The notes under the pieces: generated by a model
What the model saw: the letters and a program-made list of their open reading frames with translations, nothing else
What the model was told of the DNA's origin: nothing
The model's database searches: none
NCBI RefSeq assembly: GCF_900101475.1
Contig: NZ_FMZV01000007.1
Coordinates: 1-64,000 of the forward strand
DNA length: 64,000 bases
Reading direction: 5' to 3'
From: Ruegeria marina
GTDB lineage: Bacteria; Pseudomonadota; Alphaproteobacteria; Rhodobacterales; Rhodobacteraceae
Program-made: the position numbers and the translations under genes
Part shown: positions 1 through 8,427 of the stretch, one piece after another
Layout of the letters: each line of letters begins with the position of its first letter
How positions within the stretch are numbered: the stretch's first letter is position 1

Positions 1-689
1 AACCCCGCCCCTGGCGCGCCCAGCAGCGCCGCGCGCGGCACCCGCACATCCGAAAACCTCAGCCGCGCCAGCGGATGCGGCGCCATCACCTCCAGCCGCT
101 CGGCCACCTCGAACCCCGGCAGCCCCGCCGGCAGCACGAAAGCGCTCAGCCCTTTCGCCCCCGGCCCCTCGCCGGTGCGCGCAAACAGCGTGTAGACATC
201 GGCGATCCCCCCGTTCGAGATCCAGGTCTTCTCGCCGTTCAGCACATACCCGTCGCCATCGACCGTGGCGGTCATGGTGGAATTGGCCACGTCCGAGCCC
301 GATTGCGGCTCGGTCAGCGCAAAGGCGGCAATCGCCCGGCCGCTGCGCGTCAGCGGCAGCCACTCGGCCTGCTGCGCCGGCGTCCCGAAAAGCGAGATCG
401 CCCCGGTCCCCAGCCCCTGCATGGCAAAGGCGAAATCCGCCAGCCCGTCATGGCGCGCCAGGATCTCGCGGCTCAGGCACAGGCTGCGCACATCCAGCCG
501 CTCGCCCGCCGCCGCGCCCGTGGCCTGCAACCAGCCGCCCGCGCCCAGCTCCGCCACCAGCCTGCGGCAGGCCGCGTCCACATCGCCGTGATCCACCCGC
601 AGCCCGGCGCACCAGGCCTCCAGCCCGGCGGCGCGGGCGCGATGGCCCTCCTCGAAAAACGGCCAGCTCAGGAAACTCCGGTCCGCCAT
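1..689 (-). CDS. acyl-CoA dehydrogenase (3' end cut by the window edge)
   Basis: About 229 N-terminal residues of a flavin acyl-CoA dehydrogenase, which oxidises an acyl-CoA to the 2,3-enoyl-CoA and passes electrons to ETF. The family signatures [11 protein letters not shown] (about residue 113) and [12 protein letters not shown] (about residue 154) are both present; they line the FAD and acyl-CoA sites. The start at 689 is supported by a GGAGGAGAG ribosome site directly upstream. The gene runs off the left edge, so the C-terminal helical domain with the catalytic base is not seen. The enoyl-CoA hydratase gene upstream on the same strand would act on its product, so the two probably serve one acyl-CoA catabolic route. 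The substrate is unknown. Confidence 0.85.
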   Translation of the reverse strand, partial: MADRSFLSWPFFEEGHRARAAGLEAWCAGLRVDHGDVDAACRRLVAELGAGGWLQATGAAAGERLDVRSLCLSREILARHDGLADFAFAMQGLGTGAISLFGTPAQQAEWLPLTRSGRAIAAFALTEPQSGSDVANSTMTATVDGDGYVLNGEKTWISNGGIADVYTLFARTGEGPGAKGLSAFVLPAGLPGFEVAERLEVMAPHPLARLRFSDVRVPRAALLGAPGAG

Positions 690-708
690 CTCTCTCCTCC
701 CCGCCCCT

Positions 709-737
709 GCTTCTTTCTGGTCCCAAATACTCCGGGC
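709..737 (-). repeat. dispersed AGTATTT / CCAGAAAGAAG repeat, copy 1
   Basis: On the minus strand this reads CCGGAGTATTTGGGA then CCAGAAAGAAGC. Near-identical sequence recurs at 7624-7652 and, as an inverted pair, at 56392-56455; a diverged copy lies at 30987-31012. All copies are intergenic and next to gene ends. Function unknown; REP-like element or part of a terminator. Confidence 0.7.
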
Positions 738-797
738 TGCCATCGGTGCGCCATCGGTCCGAGCGACAATGGCGACGGGCAGCGCCCCGGCCCGGCC

Positions 798-1598
798 TCA
801 GTCGCCCATGAACACCGGCGTCTCGCGCGCCACGAACGCATGATAGGCCCGGTGGAAATCCTGGCCCTGCATGCAGATCGCCTGTGCCTGCGCCTCGGCC
901 TCGATCGCCTGCTCAAGCGACATCGACCATTCCTGCGCCAGCATCGTCTTGGTCATCATGTTGGCAAAGGCCGGCCCCGCCGCGATCCGGCCCGCCATCT
1001 CCCCGGCCTGCGCCAGCAGTTCCGCCTGCGGCACCACCCGGTTGAAGAACCCCCAGGACAGCCCCTCCTCGGCGCCCAGCGACCGGCCCAGATAGAGCAG
1101 TTCCGCCGCCCGCCCCTGACCGACGATCCGCGGCAGCATCGCGCAGGCGCCCATGTCGCAGCCCGCCAGCCCCACCCGGTTGAACAGGAAGGCCACCTTC
1201 GCCTCCGGCGTCGCGATCCGCAGGTCCGAGGCCATCGCGATGATCGCCCCGGCCCCCGCGCAGACCCCGTCAACCGCCGCGATCACCGGCTTGCCGCAGC
1301 CCACCATCGCCTTGACCAGGTCCCCCGTCATCCGGGTAAAGGCCAGCAGCTCCTTCATGTTCATCCGCGTCAGCGGCCCGATGATGTCATGCACATCCCC
1401 GCCCGAGCTGAAATTGCCCCCGTTGGGCGCAAAGATCACCGCCCGGACATCATCCTCGTACTGCAGCGCCCGGAACCAGTCGCGCAACTCGGCATAGCTG
1501 GCGAAGGTCAGCGGGTTCTTGCGCTCGGGCCGGTCCAGCGAAACCGTCGCCACCCCCTCCTCGATCCGGCACAGAAAATGTTCGGGCTCAAACCGCAT
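798..1598 (-). CDS. enoyl-CoA hydratase/isomerase family protein
   Basis: A 266-residue crotonase-fold protein. The oxyanion-hole segments are visible as [10 protein letters not shown] (about residues 62-71) and [13 protein letters not shown] (about residues 112-124). The usual second catalytic loop reads [18 protein letters not shown], with Asp where classical hydratases carry Glu, so it may be an isomerase or a ring-hydrolysing crotonase rather than a simple hydratase. A strong AAGGAGGG site precedes the start at 1598. It is followed on the same strand by an acyl-CoA dehydrogenase gene and preceded by a possible regulator remnant whose stop codon overlaps this start. The specific substrate cannot be told from sequence. 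Confidence 0.85.
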   Translation of the reverse strand: MRFEPEHFLCRIEEGVATVSLDRPERKNPLTFASYAELRDWFRALQYEDDVRAVIFAPNGGNFSSGGDVHDIIGPLTRMNMKELLAFTRMTGDLVKAMVGCGKPVIAAVDGVCAGAGAIIAMASDLRIATPEAKVAFLFNRVGLAGCDMGACAMLPRIVGQGRAAELLYLGRSLGAEEGLSWGFFNRVVPQAELLAQAGEMAGRIAAGPAFANMMTKTMLAQEWSMSLEQAIEAEAQAQAICMQGQDFHRAYHAFVARETPVFMGD

Positions 1599-1722
1599 CG
1601 CGACCCTCCTTCAGAATGCGTGTCAAATGATCCGTCATCGCCGCAGCCTCCTCACGCCCCAGCGCTCCAAGAAGCTCGCCGACGCCGCTTCCCTTCGTCA
1701 GATCCAATGCCTCCGGGCGACA
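1588..1722 (-). pseudogene. possible C-terminal remnant of a MarR-type regulator
   Basis: About 44 codons open on the minus strand, ending at a TGA (1588-1590) that overlaps the start of the enoyl-CoA hydratase gene. The translation contains LDLTKGSG followed by an amphipathic helix (GELLGALGREEAAAMTDHLT). This resembles the end of a MarR winged-helix domain plus its dimerisation helix, but no start codon or DNA-binding region is present. An internal ATG at 1638 has a GAGGAGG site and could encode only 16 residues. The assignment is weak and rests on visual resemblance. Confidence 0.3.
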
Positions 1723-1792
1723 CTGTCATATTTTTCCACCCGAGCGTGACCGAGGGCCGCGCACGGTGCGGTCAGGATATGCGGTGGCACAA

Positions 1793-1846
1793 GTATTTCA
1801 AGCATAAACTTTCAGACTTGAAATACATCGGAACACATCCTAGGCT
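1793..1846 (+). promoter_or_regulatory. kynBA promoter with a perfect inverted-repeat operator
   Basis: GTATTTCAAG (1793-1802) and CTTGAAATAC (1817-1826) are perfect 10-bp inverted repeats separated by 14 bp, so their centres are 24 bp apart. The right arm overlaps a good -35 box (TTGAAA, 1818-1823), followed 17 bp later by TAGGCT (1841-1846) as a possible -10. The kynB start lies at 1872. The layout suggests repression or activation by a dimeric regulator. An Lrp/KynR-type protein is the usual regulator of kyn genes in other proteobacteria, but none is encoded here. Confidence 0.65.
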
Positions 1847-1871
1847 GGCAGCGGATCGAAGAGGGCCTGCG

Positions 1872-2648
1872 ATGATTGACTGGGACGATGCATTCGACAA
1901 CTCCAGCTATGTCCCGGGCTCGGGCAGGCTTGCATCGCTCTGGGCCGCGCGGGCGGCCGACTGGCGGGCGGAGTTTGGGGGTGAACTCGACATCCCCTAT
2001 GGAGACAATCCGCGGAACAGTTTCGATCTCTTCCGTCCGGGCGAGACTGCAAAGGGTCTCGTCGTCTTCGTGCACGGCGGGTATTGGCAGAAATTCGACA
2101 AGAGCTACTGGTCGCATCTCGCCGCCGGGACTGTGGCGGACGGCTGGGCGCTGGCGATCCCCTCGTACACTTTGGCGCCCGAAGCGCGATTGACCCGCAT
2201 GGTCGAGGAAGTTCGCGCAGCGACGCAAGAGGCTGCGCGCCACGTTGCTGGTCCGGTGCGACTGGCGGGCCATTCCGCCGGCGGGCATCTGGTTGCGCGT
2301 ATGGCGTGCGCGGACGGACCGCTGCCCGGTCGCCTTGATCGCGTGGTGTCGATCAGCGGCATTCACGATCTGCGTCCCTTGCTTGAGACCCGGATGAACG
2401 AGGTTCTGTGCCTGGATGCGGCAGAGGCAGAGGCGCAAAGTCCGGCTCGGCTGCCGCGCCGCCCTGGCTTATCGGTGACATGCTGGGTGGGCGCCAACGA
2501 ACGCCCGGAACTGCTGCGCCAGACGCGCCTGCTGGCCGAGACCTGGAATGTGCCCAATGTCTTCGCGCCGGGTCACGAGCATTTCTCGGTCGTCGAGGAA
2601 CTGGGACGCCCCGGCTCGGCGCTGCTGTGTGAACTTCTTAGGGATTGA
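1872..2648 (+). CDS. kynB: kynurenine formamidase-like alpha/beta hydrolase
   Basis: A 258-residue alpha/beta hydrolase that would convert N-formylkynurenine to kynurenine and formate. It has the HGGYW oxyanion motif (68-72), the nucleophile elbow GHSAGGH (Ser135) and a C-terminal His in GHEHFSV. The fold is that of eukaryote-type (arylformamidase) enzymes, not the metal-dependent bacterial KynB family, so the symbol reflects function by context. The start at 1872 follows a GAAGAGGG ribosome site; the frame stays open far upstream, but that part is antisense to other genes. Its stop is 3 bp before the kynA start, so the two form an operon under the inverted-repeat promoter at 1793. Confidence 0.8.
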   Translation: MIDWDDAFDNSSYVPGSGRLASLWAARAADWRAEFGGELDIPYGDNPRNSFDLFRPGETAKGLVVFVHGGYWQKFDKSYWSHLAAGTVADGWALAIPSYTLAPEARLTRMVEEVRAATQEAARHVAGPVRLAGHSAGGHLVARMACADGPLPGRLDRVVSISGIHDLRPLLETRMNEVLCLDAAEAEAQSPARLPRRPGLSVTCWVGANERPELLRQTRLLAETWNVPNVFAPGHEHFSVVEELGRPGSALLCELLRD

Positions 2649-2651
2649 TCC

Positions 2652-3488
2652 ATGTCCAAAGCCTATGATCCCAGCCGGGACGGCGCAAAGATGTCCTATG
2701 CCAGTGACATGAGCTATGGCGACTATCTGCACATGGACGAGCTGCTGGCGACGCATCACCCGCAATCCGATGCGCATGACGAATTGCTGTTCATCATCCA
2801 GCACCAGACCAGCGAATTGTGGATGCGGCTGGTGCTGCACGAACTTGGCGCCGCGCGCAAAGTTTTGAGCGCGGGTGGCGATTTTCGCCCTGCCTTCAAG
2901 ATGCTTGCAAGGGTCGCGCGGATCTTTGATCAGCTCAATTCAGCATGGGACGTGCTGCGGACGATGACGCCCAGCGACTATACCACGTTCCGCAATGCCC
3001 TCGGAAATTCGTCGGGGTTCCAGTCGCATCAGTACCGGTTGATCGAATATGTTCTTGGCAACCGGAACGTTTCCTTGATGAAGGTTCACGAACACAGGCC
3101 CGAACTGCATGCGATGCTGGCGGACGAGTTGCAGCGGCCTTCGCTTTATCACGTTTCTCTGGGTGCTCTGTCGGCAGCCACAGGCGTATCGTTTCCATCC
3201 CAGGCTTTTCGGATGGACAACCCGCACAGCGCCGATGCCGACATCCAGCGCGCATGGAAAATGGTTTACGAGAACCCGGCCAGGTTCTGGGACCTTTACG
3301 AGTTGGCCGAAAAACTGGTCGATCTCGAAGATTACTTCCGCCGCTGGCGCTTCAACCACGTGACAACGGTTGAACGTGTCATCGGCTTCAAGAGGGGAAC
3401 CGGCGGAACCTCGGGTGTGCAGTATTTGCGCCGGATGCTCGAAGTCGAACTCTTCCCCGAACTCTGGCATCTCCGGACCGAACTCTGA
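2652..3488 (+). CDS. kynA: tryptophan 2,3-dioxygenase
   Basis: A 278-residue haem enzyme that opens the indole ring of L-tryptophan to N-formylkynurenine, the first step of the kynurenine pathway. The family signatures FIIQHQTSELW (His51 in the substrate pocket) and RFNHVTTVERVIG (His236 as proximal haem ligand) are present, followed by the GTGGTSG loop that closes over the substrate. Length matches bacterial enzymes. It lies 3 bp behind the hydrolase gene that would process its product. No kynureninase gene follows, so in this window the pathway ends at kynurenine. Confidence 0.95.
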   Translation: MSKAYDPSRDGAKMSYASDMSYGDYLHMDELLATHHPQSDAHDELLFIIQHQTSELWMRLVLHELGAARKVLSAGGDFRPAFKMLARVARIFDQLNSAWDVLRTMTPSDYTTFRNALGNSSGFQSHQYRLIEYVLGNRNVSLMKVHEHRPELHAMLADELQRPSLYHVSLGALSAATGVSFPSQAFRMDNPHSADADIQRAWKMVYENPARFWDLYELAEKLVDLEDYFRRWRFNHVTTVERVIGFKRGTGGTSGVQYLRRMLEVELFPELWHLRTEL

Positions 3489-3671
3489 ACGAATAGCCAC
3501 GAGAAAACTCGACGAATCTTCTTCGTCTGGCAGAAATTGGCGCTTCGACTTGTTCAAAGGCGACACGGAAGGGGTAACTTTCTGGTCGATCCAGACATGG
3601 ACGAGGCCGATTTGGTGGTCTAACGTCGCCACGAGCCAATGGCTCAGGCCCAACAGGCAAGAGGTAGAAAC
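3489..3671 (+). other. intergenic region between kynA and the molybdenum hydroxylase operon
   Basis: No gene seen. A small hairpin GACGAA/TTCGTC with a 5-nt loop lies at 3511-3527, 23 bp after the kynA stop, and could aid termination. A 5-bp inverted repeat TCTGG/CCAGA with a 5-nt spacer lies at 3581-3595 in the expected promoter area of the next operon; it is too short to name an operator with confidence. Confidence 0.35.
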
Positions 3672-4553
3672 ATGCAGTATCATAGCCCGGCCAGTTTCGC
3701 CGAGGCGTCGCAATTGGCCGCCGCCGCCACTGGGACCACCCGGTTTCTGGCGGGGGGAACGGATGTTCTGGTGCAGTTGCGGGCCGATATCGTCACTCCC
3801 GATACGCTGATCGACATCAAGAAAATTCCGGGGACCCGCGACATAACGCGAAACGCGGATGGCAGCTGGACCCTGGGTGTCGCAGTATCCGGCGCAGAGA
3901 TGGGCGAACATGCGGCCCTGGTTGCCGACTGGCCCGGCGTGGTCGAGGCGATGAACCTTGTGGGCTCGACCCAGGTGCAGGGCCGCGCCACGCTGACGGG
4001 AAACCTTTGCAACGGCTCGCCCGCCGCCGATTCCGTGCCGGCCATGGTGGCCGCGGGTGTCACGGCAACCGTCACTGGCCCGAACGGAGAGCGCAAGGTG
4101 CCGGTCGGCTCCATTCCGACCGGACCCGGCCGGACCTCTCTGGCCAAGGGCGAGGTTGTTTCGGCCCTGCATATACCGGCGCGGGGCGAGCATGCGGGCG
4201 ATGCCTATCTGCGGTTCATTCCGCGCAGCGAGATGGATATTGCGGTGGTCGGATGTGCCGTGAATCTGCGCCTGGATGGCGATACGATCTCCGAGGCGCG
4301 CGTATCGCTCGGCGCGGTCGCGCCGACCGTTCTGCTGGTCGAGGACGCCGCCGCCGCGATTGTCGGCTCCACGCTGGATGACGCCGCTCTGGATCGGCTG
4401 GCCGCCGCCGCATCGGCCGCCTGCAAGCCGATCAACGACAAGCGCGGGACGATCGAATTCCGCACCCAGGTGGCCGGCGTGTTGGCCAGGCGCGTGGCGC
4501 GCATCGCCTATGCCCGGGCCAAGGGCGAAATCATCAAGGGACATCACGGATGA
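3672..4553 (+). CDS. molybdenum hydroxylase FAD-binding (medium) subunit
   Basis: A 293-residue CoxM/XdhB-type FAD subunit of a xanthine dehydrogenase-family enzyme. It shows the two FAD loops AGGTDVLVQLRAD (about residues 32-44) and TLTGNLCNGSPAADSVPAM (about residues 107-125). It receives electrons from the 2Fe-2S subunit and passes them to an acceptor. The start at 3672 is preferred because GAGGTAG lies upstream and the protein begins MQYHSPASF as in relatives; an upstream in-frame ATG adds 11 unlikely residues. The stop overlaps the next start (ATGA). Gene order medium-small-large matches many family members. Confidence 0.92.
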   Translation: MQYHSPASFAEASQLAAAATGTTRFLAGGTDVLVQLRADIVTPDTLIDIKKIPGTRDITRNADGSWTLGVAVSGAEMGEHAALVADWPGVVEAMNLVGSTQVQGRATLTGNLCNGSPAADSVPAMVAAGVTATVTGPNGERKVPVGSIPTGPGRTSLAKGEVVSALHIPARGEHAGDAYLRFIPRSEMDIAVVGCAVNLRLDGDTISEARVSLGAVAPTVLLVEDAAAAIVGSTLDDAALDRLAAAASAACKPINDKRGTIEFRTQVAGVLARRVARIAYARAKGEIIKGHHG

Positions 4554-5029
4554 GCAAGATTCACGTATCCACCACCGTCAATGGCGATGCGGTCGAATAT
4601 CTCTGCGACCCGCGCGAAACCCTGCTCGATTGCCTGCGTGACAAGCTCAGTCTGACCGGCGCCAAGGAAGGCTGCGGCACCGGCGATTGTGGCGCCTGTT
4701 CGGTGACGCTTGACGGGCGGCTGGTCTGCTCCTGTCTTGTGCTGGGGGTCGAGGCCGAGGGCAAGGAGATCGGTACCGTCGAGGGCATTGCCGACGGCGA
4801 TGTCCTGCACCCGTTGCAACAGAAATTCATCGATTATGCGGCCCTGCAATGCGGCATCTGCACACCCGGCATCCTGGTCGCGGCAAAGGCGCTGCTGGAA
4901 CAGAATCCCGACCCGACCGAGGAAGAGGTTCGCTTCTGGCTGGCCGGGAACCTGTGCCGCTGCACCGGGTATGACAAGATCATCCGCGCCGTGATGGACA
5001 CGGCCAGGGACATGAGGGAGGCGGTATAA
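4550..5029 (+). CDS. molybdenum hydroxylase 2Fe-2S (small) subunit
   Basis: A 159-residue subunit carrying two 2Fe-2S clusters that relay electrons from the Mo site to FAD. The N-terminal plant-ferredoxin-type cluster uses [10 protein letters not shown] (about residues 42-51) plus a later Cys. The C-terminal cluster uses CGICTPG (about residues 102-108) and CRCTGY (about residues 136-141). It overlaps the genes on both sides by a few bases, as expected for subunits made in fixed ratio. The length is normal. Confidence 0.95.
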   Translation: MSKIHVSTTVNGDAVEYLCDPRETLLDCLRDKLSLTGAKEGCGTGDCGACSVTLDGRLVCSCLVLGVEAEGKEIGTVEGIADGDVLHPLQQKFIDYAALQCGICTPGILVAAKALLEQNPDPTEEEVRFWLAGNLCRCTGYDKIIRAVMDTARDMREAV

Positions 5030-7290
5030 TGGCGCTCGACGATCTCAAGACCAAGGATTTCGCCTTTGTGGGCACCCGCCCGAACCGGCCCGACGGGCTG
5101 GACAAGGTGACCGGCCGCGCGAAATTTGGCGCCGATGCCCACGCGCCCGGCATGCTGCATGGCGCAATCCTGCGCAGCCCGCACGCCCATGCGCGCATCC
5201 TGCGCATCGACACGTCACGTGCCGAGGCGCTGAAGGATGTGAAGGCGGTAGTCACCCGCGCCGATTTCTCGGACCAAGTACCCTTTGCACCGGGTCTGGA
5301 AGGCGAGTTCTGGAACGTGCTGGAAAACGTCATGGCCGGTGACAAGGCCCTCTACGATGGACATGCGGTGGCCGCTGTTGCCGCCACCTCGGCGCTTGCG
5401 GCGCGTGATGCGCTGAAGCTGATCGAGGTGGAATACGAGGTGCTGCCCCATGTCACCGACGTGGACAAGGCGATGCAGGCCGACGCGCCGGTGATCCGCG
5501 AAGGCGCGACGGATTATTCGGTGCCCGAGGGAATGCACCCGAACGTGGTCCGCATGCACGAAAGCGGTCATGGCGATGTGGCGGCGGGATTTGCCGAGGC
5601 TGATCTGGTGATCGAGGATCATTTCACCACCGAGGCGACCCACCAGGGCTACATCGAACCGCATGCCTGCCTTGCCACGCTGGGCATGGATGGCAAGGGC
5701 GAGCTGTGGTGCTGCACCCAGGGCCACTGGATCGTTCAGAAAACCTGCGCCGCGCTTCTGGGGATCGAAACCGCGAACCTGCGGGTCACCGCCTCCGAGA
5801 TCGGTGGCGGGTTCGGCGGCAAGACGACCGTGTTCATCGAGCCGGTGGCGCTGGCCCTGTCGCGCAAGGCAAACAAGCCGGTGAAACTGGTGATGAGCCG
5901 GTCCGAGGTGTTCCGCGCCACCGGGCCGACCGCTTCTGCCTCGATGGACATCAAGATCGGGATGAAAAAGGATGGCACCATCACCGCGGCCGAGGGCATT
6001 TTCCGCCTGCAGGGCGGTGCCTTTCCCGGCGGTCCGGCGGAATACACCGCCATGTGCGCCTTTGCCCCCTACAACCTGACAAATGTGCGGCAGGTCGGCT
6101 ATGACGTGATGACCAACCGCCCGAAACAGGCGGCCTATCGCGCGCCGGGTTCGCCGATGGCTGCCTTTGCCGTGGAATCGGTGATCGACGAGCTGTGCAA
6201 CCAGCTTGGTCTTGATCCGATCGAGGTGCGGCTCAAGAACGCATCGCGCGAGGGCACCAAGGCGAGCTATGGTCCGCGCTTTCAACGGATCGGGCTGGTG
6301 GAGACGCTGGAAGCCGCCAAGGCGCATCCGCATCTCTCGGCACCGCTAAAACCGGGACAGGGGCGGGGGATCTCCTGCGGTTTCTGGTTCAACCACGGCG
6401 GCGAAACCTCGGTTTCGCTGGCGCTGAGCGAGGATGGCTCTGCGCAGGTCATGGTGGGCACACCCGATATCGGCGGTAGCCGCGCCTCGATGGCGCTGAT
6501 GGCGGCCGAGGTACTGGGCATTCCCTATGACAACATCCGCGTGACCATCGCCGATACGGCAACGCTTGGCTACAACGATGTCAGCCACGGTAGCCGGGTG
6601 ACCTATGCTAGCGGGCTGGCCACCATCAAGGCCGCGCGTCACGCGGTCGAGAAACTGTGCGAGCGCGCGGCCAAGAAATGGGGCATCCCGGTGGACGCGG
6701 TGAAATGGGAAAACGGCTGCGCGGTGCCCTCGGGCCCCAACGCCGGAGACTTCGACCCGCTGCCGCTGGCCGATATCACTGCCGATATGGGCCGCACCGG
6801 CGGGCCGATCTCGGGCCATTTCGAAGCGACGCCCGAAGGGGCCGGTGTCAGCTTTGCCACCCATATCGTCGATGCCGAGGTCGATCCGGAGACCGGCAAG
6901 ACACGGGTTGTGCGCTATACCGTGATCCAGGACGCGGGCAAGGCGATCCATCCGACCTATGTCGAAGGCCAGTTCCAGGGTGGCGCTGCGCAGGGCATCG
7001 GCTGGGCGCTGAACGAGGAATACATCTATGGAGAGGACGGTCGGCTGCAGAACAGCGTCTTCCTTGACTACCGTATTCCGGTCGCCTCGGACCTGCCGAT
7101 GATCGATACGGTGATTGTCGAGGTGCCCAATCCGGGACATCCCTTCGGTGTGCGCGGGGTGGGTGAAACCTCGATCTGCCCGCCGCTGGCGGCTATCGCC
7201 AACGCAGTTTCGGCTGCCGCCGGTGTGCGCATGCGCAACCTGCCGATGTCGCCGCCGCGCATCCTGTCCGCGCTCAAGGCCCATGGTTGA
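5029..7290 (+). CDS. molybdenum hydroxylase large (molybdopterin-binding) subunit
   Basis: A 753-residue catalytic subunit of the xanthine dehydrogenase family. It contains GGGFGGKT (about residues 261-268), the substrate loop [10 protein letters not shown] and the catalytic Glu in GVRGVGETS near the C-terminus. The AYxCSFR loop of true (form I) CO dehydrogenase is absent; the AYRAPG version is seen in enzymes acting on aromatic or N-heterocyclic substrates and aryl-CoA esters. It is therefore not a CO dehydrogenase, but the substrate is not predictable. No CoxD/XdhC-type cofactor-insertion gene is adjacent. The small MoaD-like gene overlaps its 3' end. Confidence 0.9.
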   Translation: MALDDLKTKDFAFVGTRPNRPDGLDKVTGRAKFGADAHAPGMLHGAILRSPHAHARILRIDTSRAEALKDVKAVVTRADFSDQVPFAPGLEGEFWNVLENVMAGDKALYDGHAVAAVAATSALAARDALKLIEVEYEVLPHVTDVDKAMQADAPVIREGATDYSVPEGMHPNVVRMHESGHGDVAAGFAEADLVIEDHFTTEATHQGYIEPHACLATLGMDGKGELWCCTQGHWIVQKTCAALLGIETANLRVTASEIGGGFGGKTTVFIEPVALALSRKANKPVKLVMSRSEVFRATGPTASASMDIKIGMKKDGTITAAEGIFRLQGGAFPGGPAEYTAMCAFAPYNLTNVRQVGYDVMTNRPKQAAYRAPGSPMAAFAVESVIDELCNQLGLDPIEVRLKNASREGTKASYGPRFQRIGLVETLEAAKAHPHLSAPLKPGQGRGISCGFWFNHGGETSVSLALSEDGSAQVMVGTPDIGGSRASMALMAAEVLGIPYDNIRVTIADTATLGYNDVSHGSRVTYASGLATIKAARHAVEKLCERAAKKWGIPVDAVKWENGCAVPSGPNAGDFDPLPLADITADMGRTGGPISGHFEATPEGAGVSFATHIVDAEVDPETGKTRVVRYTVIQDAGKAIHPTYVEGQFQGGAAQGIGWALNEEYIYGEDGRLQNSVFLDYRIPVASDLPMIDTVIVEVPNPGHPFGVRGVGETSICPPLAAIANAVSAAAGVRMRNLPMSPPRILSALKAHG

Positions 7291-7528
7291 GGTTCATCTC
7301 TGGTCCGGCCTCAGGGCGCTGACCGGCGGGCTGGAGGTGGTGGAGGTGGAAGCCACTGACACCGGCGAGATGCTGCACGCGCTGGTGCGCGCGTATCCGC
7401 AGCTGCAAGCGCCCATCGACGCGGGCGTGTCGGTCACGATCAATGGTCGTGTCATCGCTTCGGGCCTGACGGAACCGATCCCGGACGGCGCCGAAGTCTA
7501 TCTGATGCAACGGATCCGGGGCGGATAG
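7283..7528 (+). CDS. MoaD/ThiS-like ubiquitin-fold protein
   Basis: An 81-residue protein of beta-grasp type ending in MQRIRGG. The C-terminal Gly-Gly is the feature by which MoaD and ThiS are adenylated and converted to thiocarboxylates as sulfur donors. The start ATG at 7283 overlaps the stop of the large-subunit gene, so expression is translationally coupled to the molybdenum hydroxylase. This suggests a dedicated role in making or sulfurating its molybdopterin cofactor. It is unlikely to be the only MoaD of the cell, and no MoaE partner is nearby. The role is inferred from context. Confidence 0.75.
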   Translation: MVEVHLWSGLRALTGGLEVVEVEATDTGEMLHALVRAYPQLQAPIDAGVSVTINGRVIASGLTEPIPDGAEVYLMQRIRGG

Positions 7529-7679
7529 GCTCCCGCCCCCCTCGCCGCCCCTGCCGGGGCACCTGCGGGCGTTGGGCCGTGCGCCGCTGCGCGGCGGTTT
7601 CCATGCGAGGCTCTGCCTCGCGCTCCGGAGTATTTGGGCACCAGAAAGAAGCTGCAACAGGGTTGCCGGATTTGTGGTC
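7529..7679 (+). repeat. cluster of hairpins plus dispersed repeat copy 2, between convergent genes
   Basis: Three GC-rich hairpins follow one another: GCCCC/GGGGC near 7547-7560, CGCCGC-tgc-GCGGCG at 7582-7596, and GCGAGGC-tct-GCCTCGC at 7605-7621. Next comes repeat copy 2 (CCGGAGTATTTGGGCA then CCAGAAAGAAGC, 7625-7652). The region separates two convergent genes and probably terminates both transcripts. Confidence 0.55.
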
Positions 7680-8420
7680 TCAGGCGCGCGGGTCGTCCAG
7701 GTCGAGGGTGAATTTGCGGGGCATGAGTCCCGCCTGGAACCATTGGATCATCGAATGGATCGAATAGACCGGAAGGCCGGTGCGTTTGCGGATGTCGGCG
7801 GCGTAGGGAACCATGTTTGTACATTCCAGGACGATGGCCCCGGTATCAGGCTCCTGAGCCAGGATCTCGTCCGCTGCATCCAGCAGATCCTGGCGGCAGG
7901 CGGCGAAATCGATCGAGGGCGCGTCGCCCAGGATGTCGCGGGTGAACACGCGGCCGGCATCGGTGCCGAAGACAGGGGTATCGAGGGGCGCGCCGGCCGC
8001 AGCGAGATGCGCCGGTGTCAGCGTCGCCTTGGAAATGGTCAGGATCACGGTCTTCTTGCCCGGCGGCAAAAGAGCTTGCACCATGGGCACTTGCATGAGC
8101 GACGAGGTCGCGACCGGTACCCCGAGCGCGCTGCGCAATTCGTCCTGCACCAGGGCCAGGAAGCCGCAATTGGTGGTGATCCCGTCGGCCCCGGTCGCCA
8201 CCAGATCGCGCCCGGCCTCGATGAACGCGTCGAGCAGCGCGCGCGGGTCGCCGCGCACCACACGGTCCGGCGAGGCGCCGCGCACCACACGGTAATGGAC
8301 CGGGAAGGGCCATGTCATCGCGTTACCCATGTCGCCGTGGATTCGTGGAAAGCGGGTTTCCAGCATCAGGATGCCGACCGCGGCCCCGAAGACCGTCTTT
8401 CCTCCGTTTTGTACTGACAT
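7680..8420 (-). CDS. aspartate/glutamate racemase-superfamily protein
   Basis: A 246-residue protein of the PLP-independent Asp/Glu/hydantoin racemase superfamily. Two Cys sit in the positions used for two-base catalysis: TTNCGF (Cys85) and LECTNM (Cys200). Members act as racemases or, in related branches, as arylmalonate/maleate-type enzymes. The start at 8420 is chosen because the coding frame upstream would run into the GntR gene; the two genes are separated by 7 bp and form an operon. The thiamine-diphosphate enzyme gene is divergent and shares the control region. The true substrate is unknown. Confidence 0.75.
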   Translation of the reverse strand: MSVQNGGKTVFGAAVGILMLETRFPRIHGDMGNAMTWPFPVHYRVVRGASPDRVVRGDPRALLDAFIEAGRDLVATGADGITTNCGFLALVQDELRSALGVPVATSSLMQVPMVQALLPPGKKTVILTISKATLTPAHLAAAGAPLDTPVFGTDAGRVFTRDILGDAPSIDFAACRQDLLDAADEILAQEPDTGAIVLECTNMVPYAADIRKRTGLPVYSIHSMIQWFQAGLMPRKFTLDLDDPRA

Positions 8421-8427
8421 AATGCCC

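Noticed and set aside
75-1871. Long open frame on the + strand running into kynB
   Set aside because: It is antisense to the acyl-CoA dehydrogenase and enoyl-CoA hydratase genes and is rich in Arg, Pro and His, the usual shadow of GC-rich genes. Only the part from 1872 has family features.
5029-7290. Carbon monoxide dehydrogenase (CoxL)
   Set aside because: The AYxCSFR active-site loop is absent; the loop reads AYRAPGSP, so only the broader molybdenum hydroxylase family is supported.
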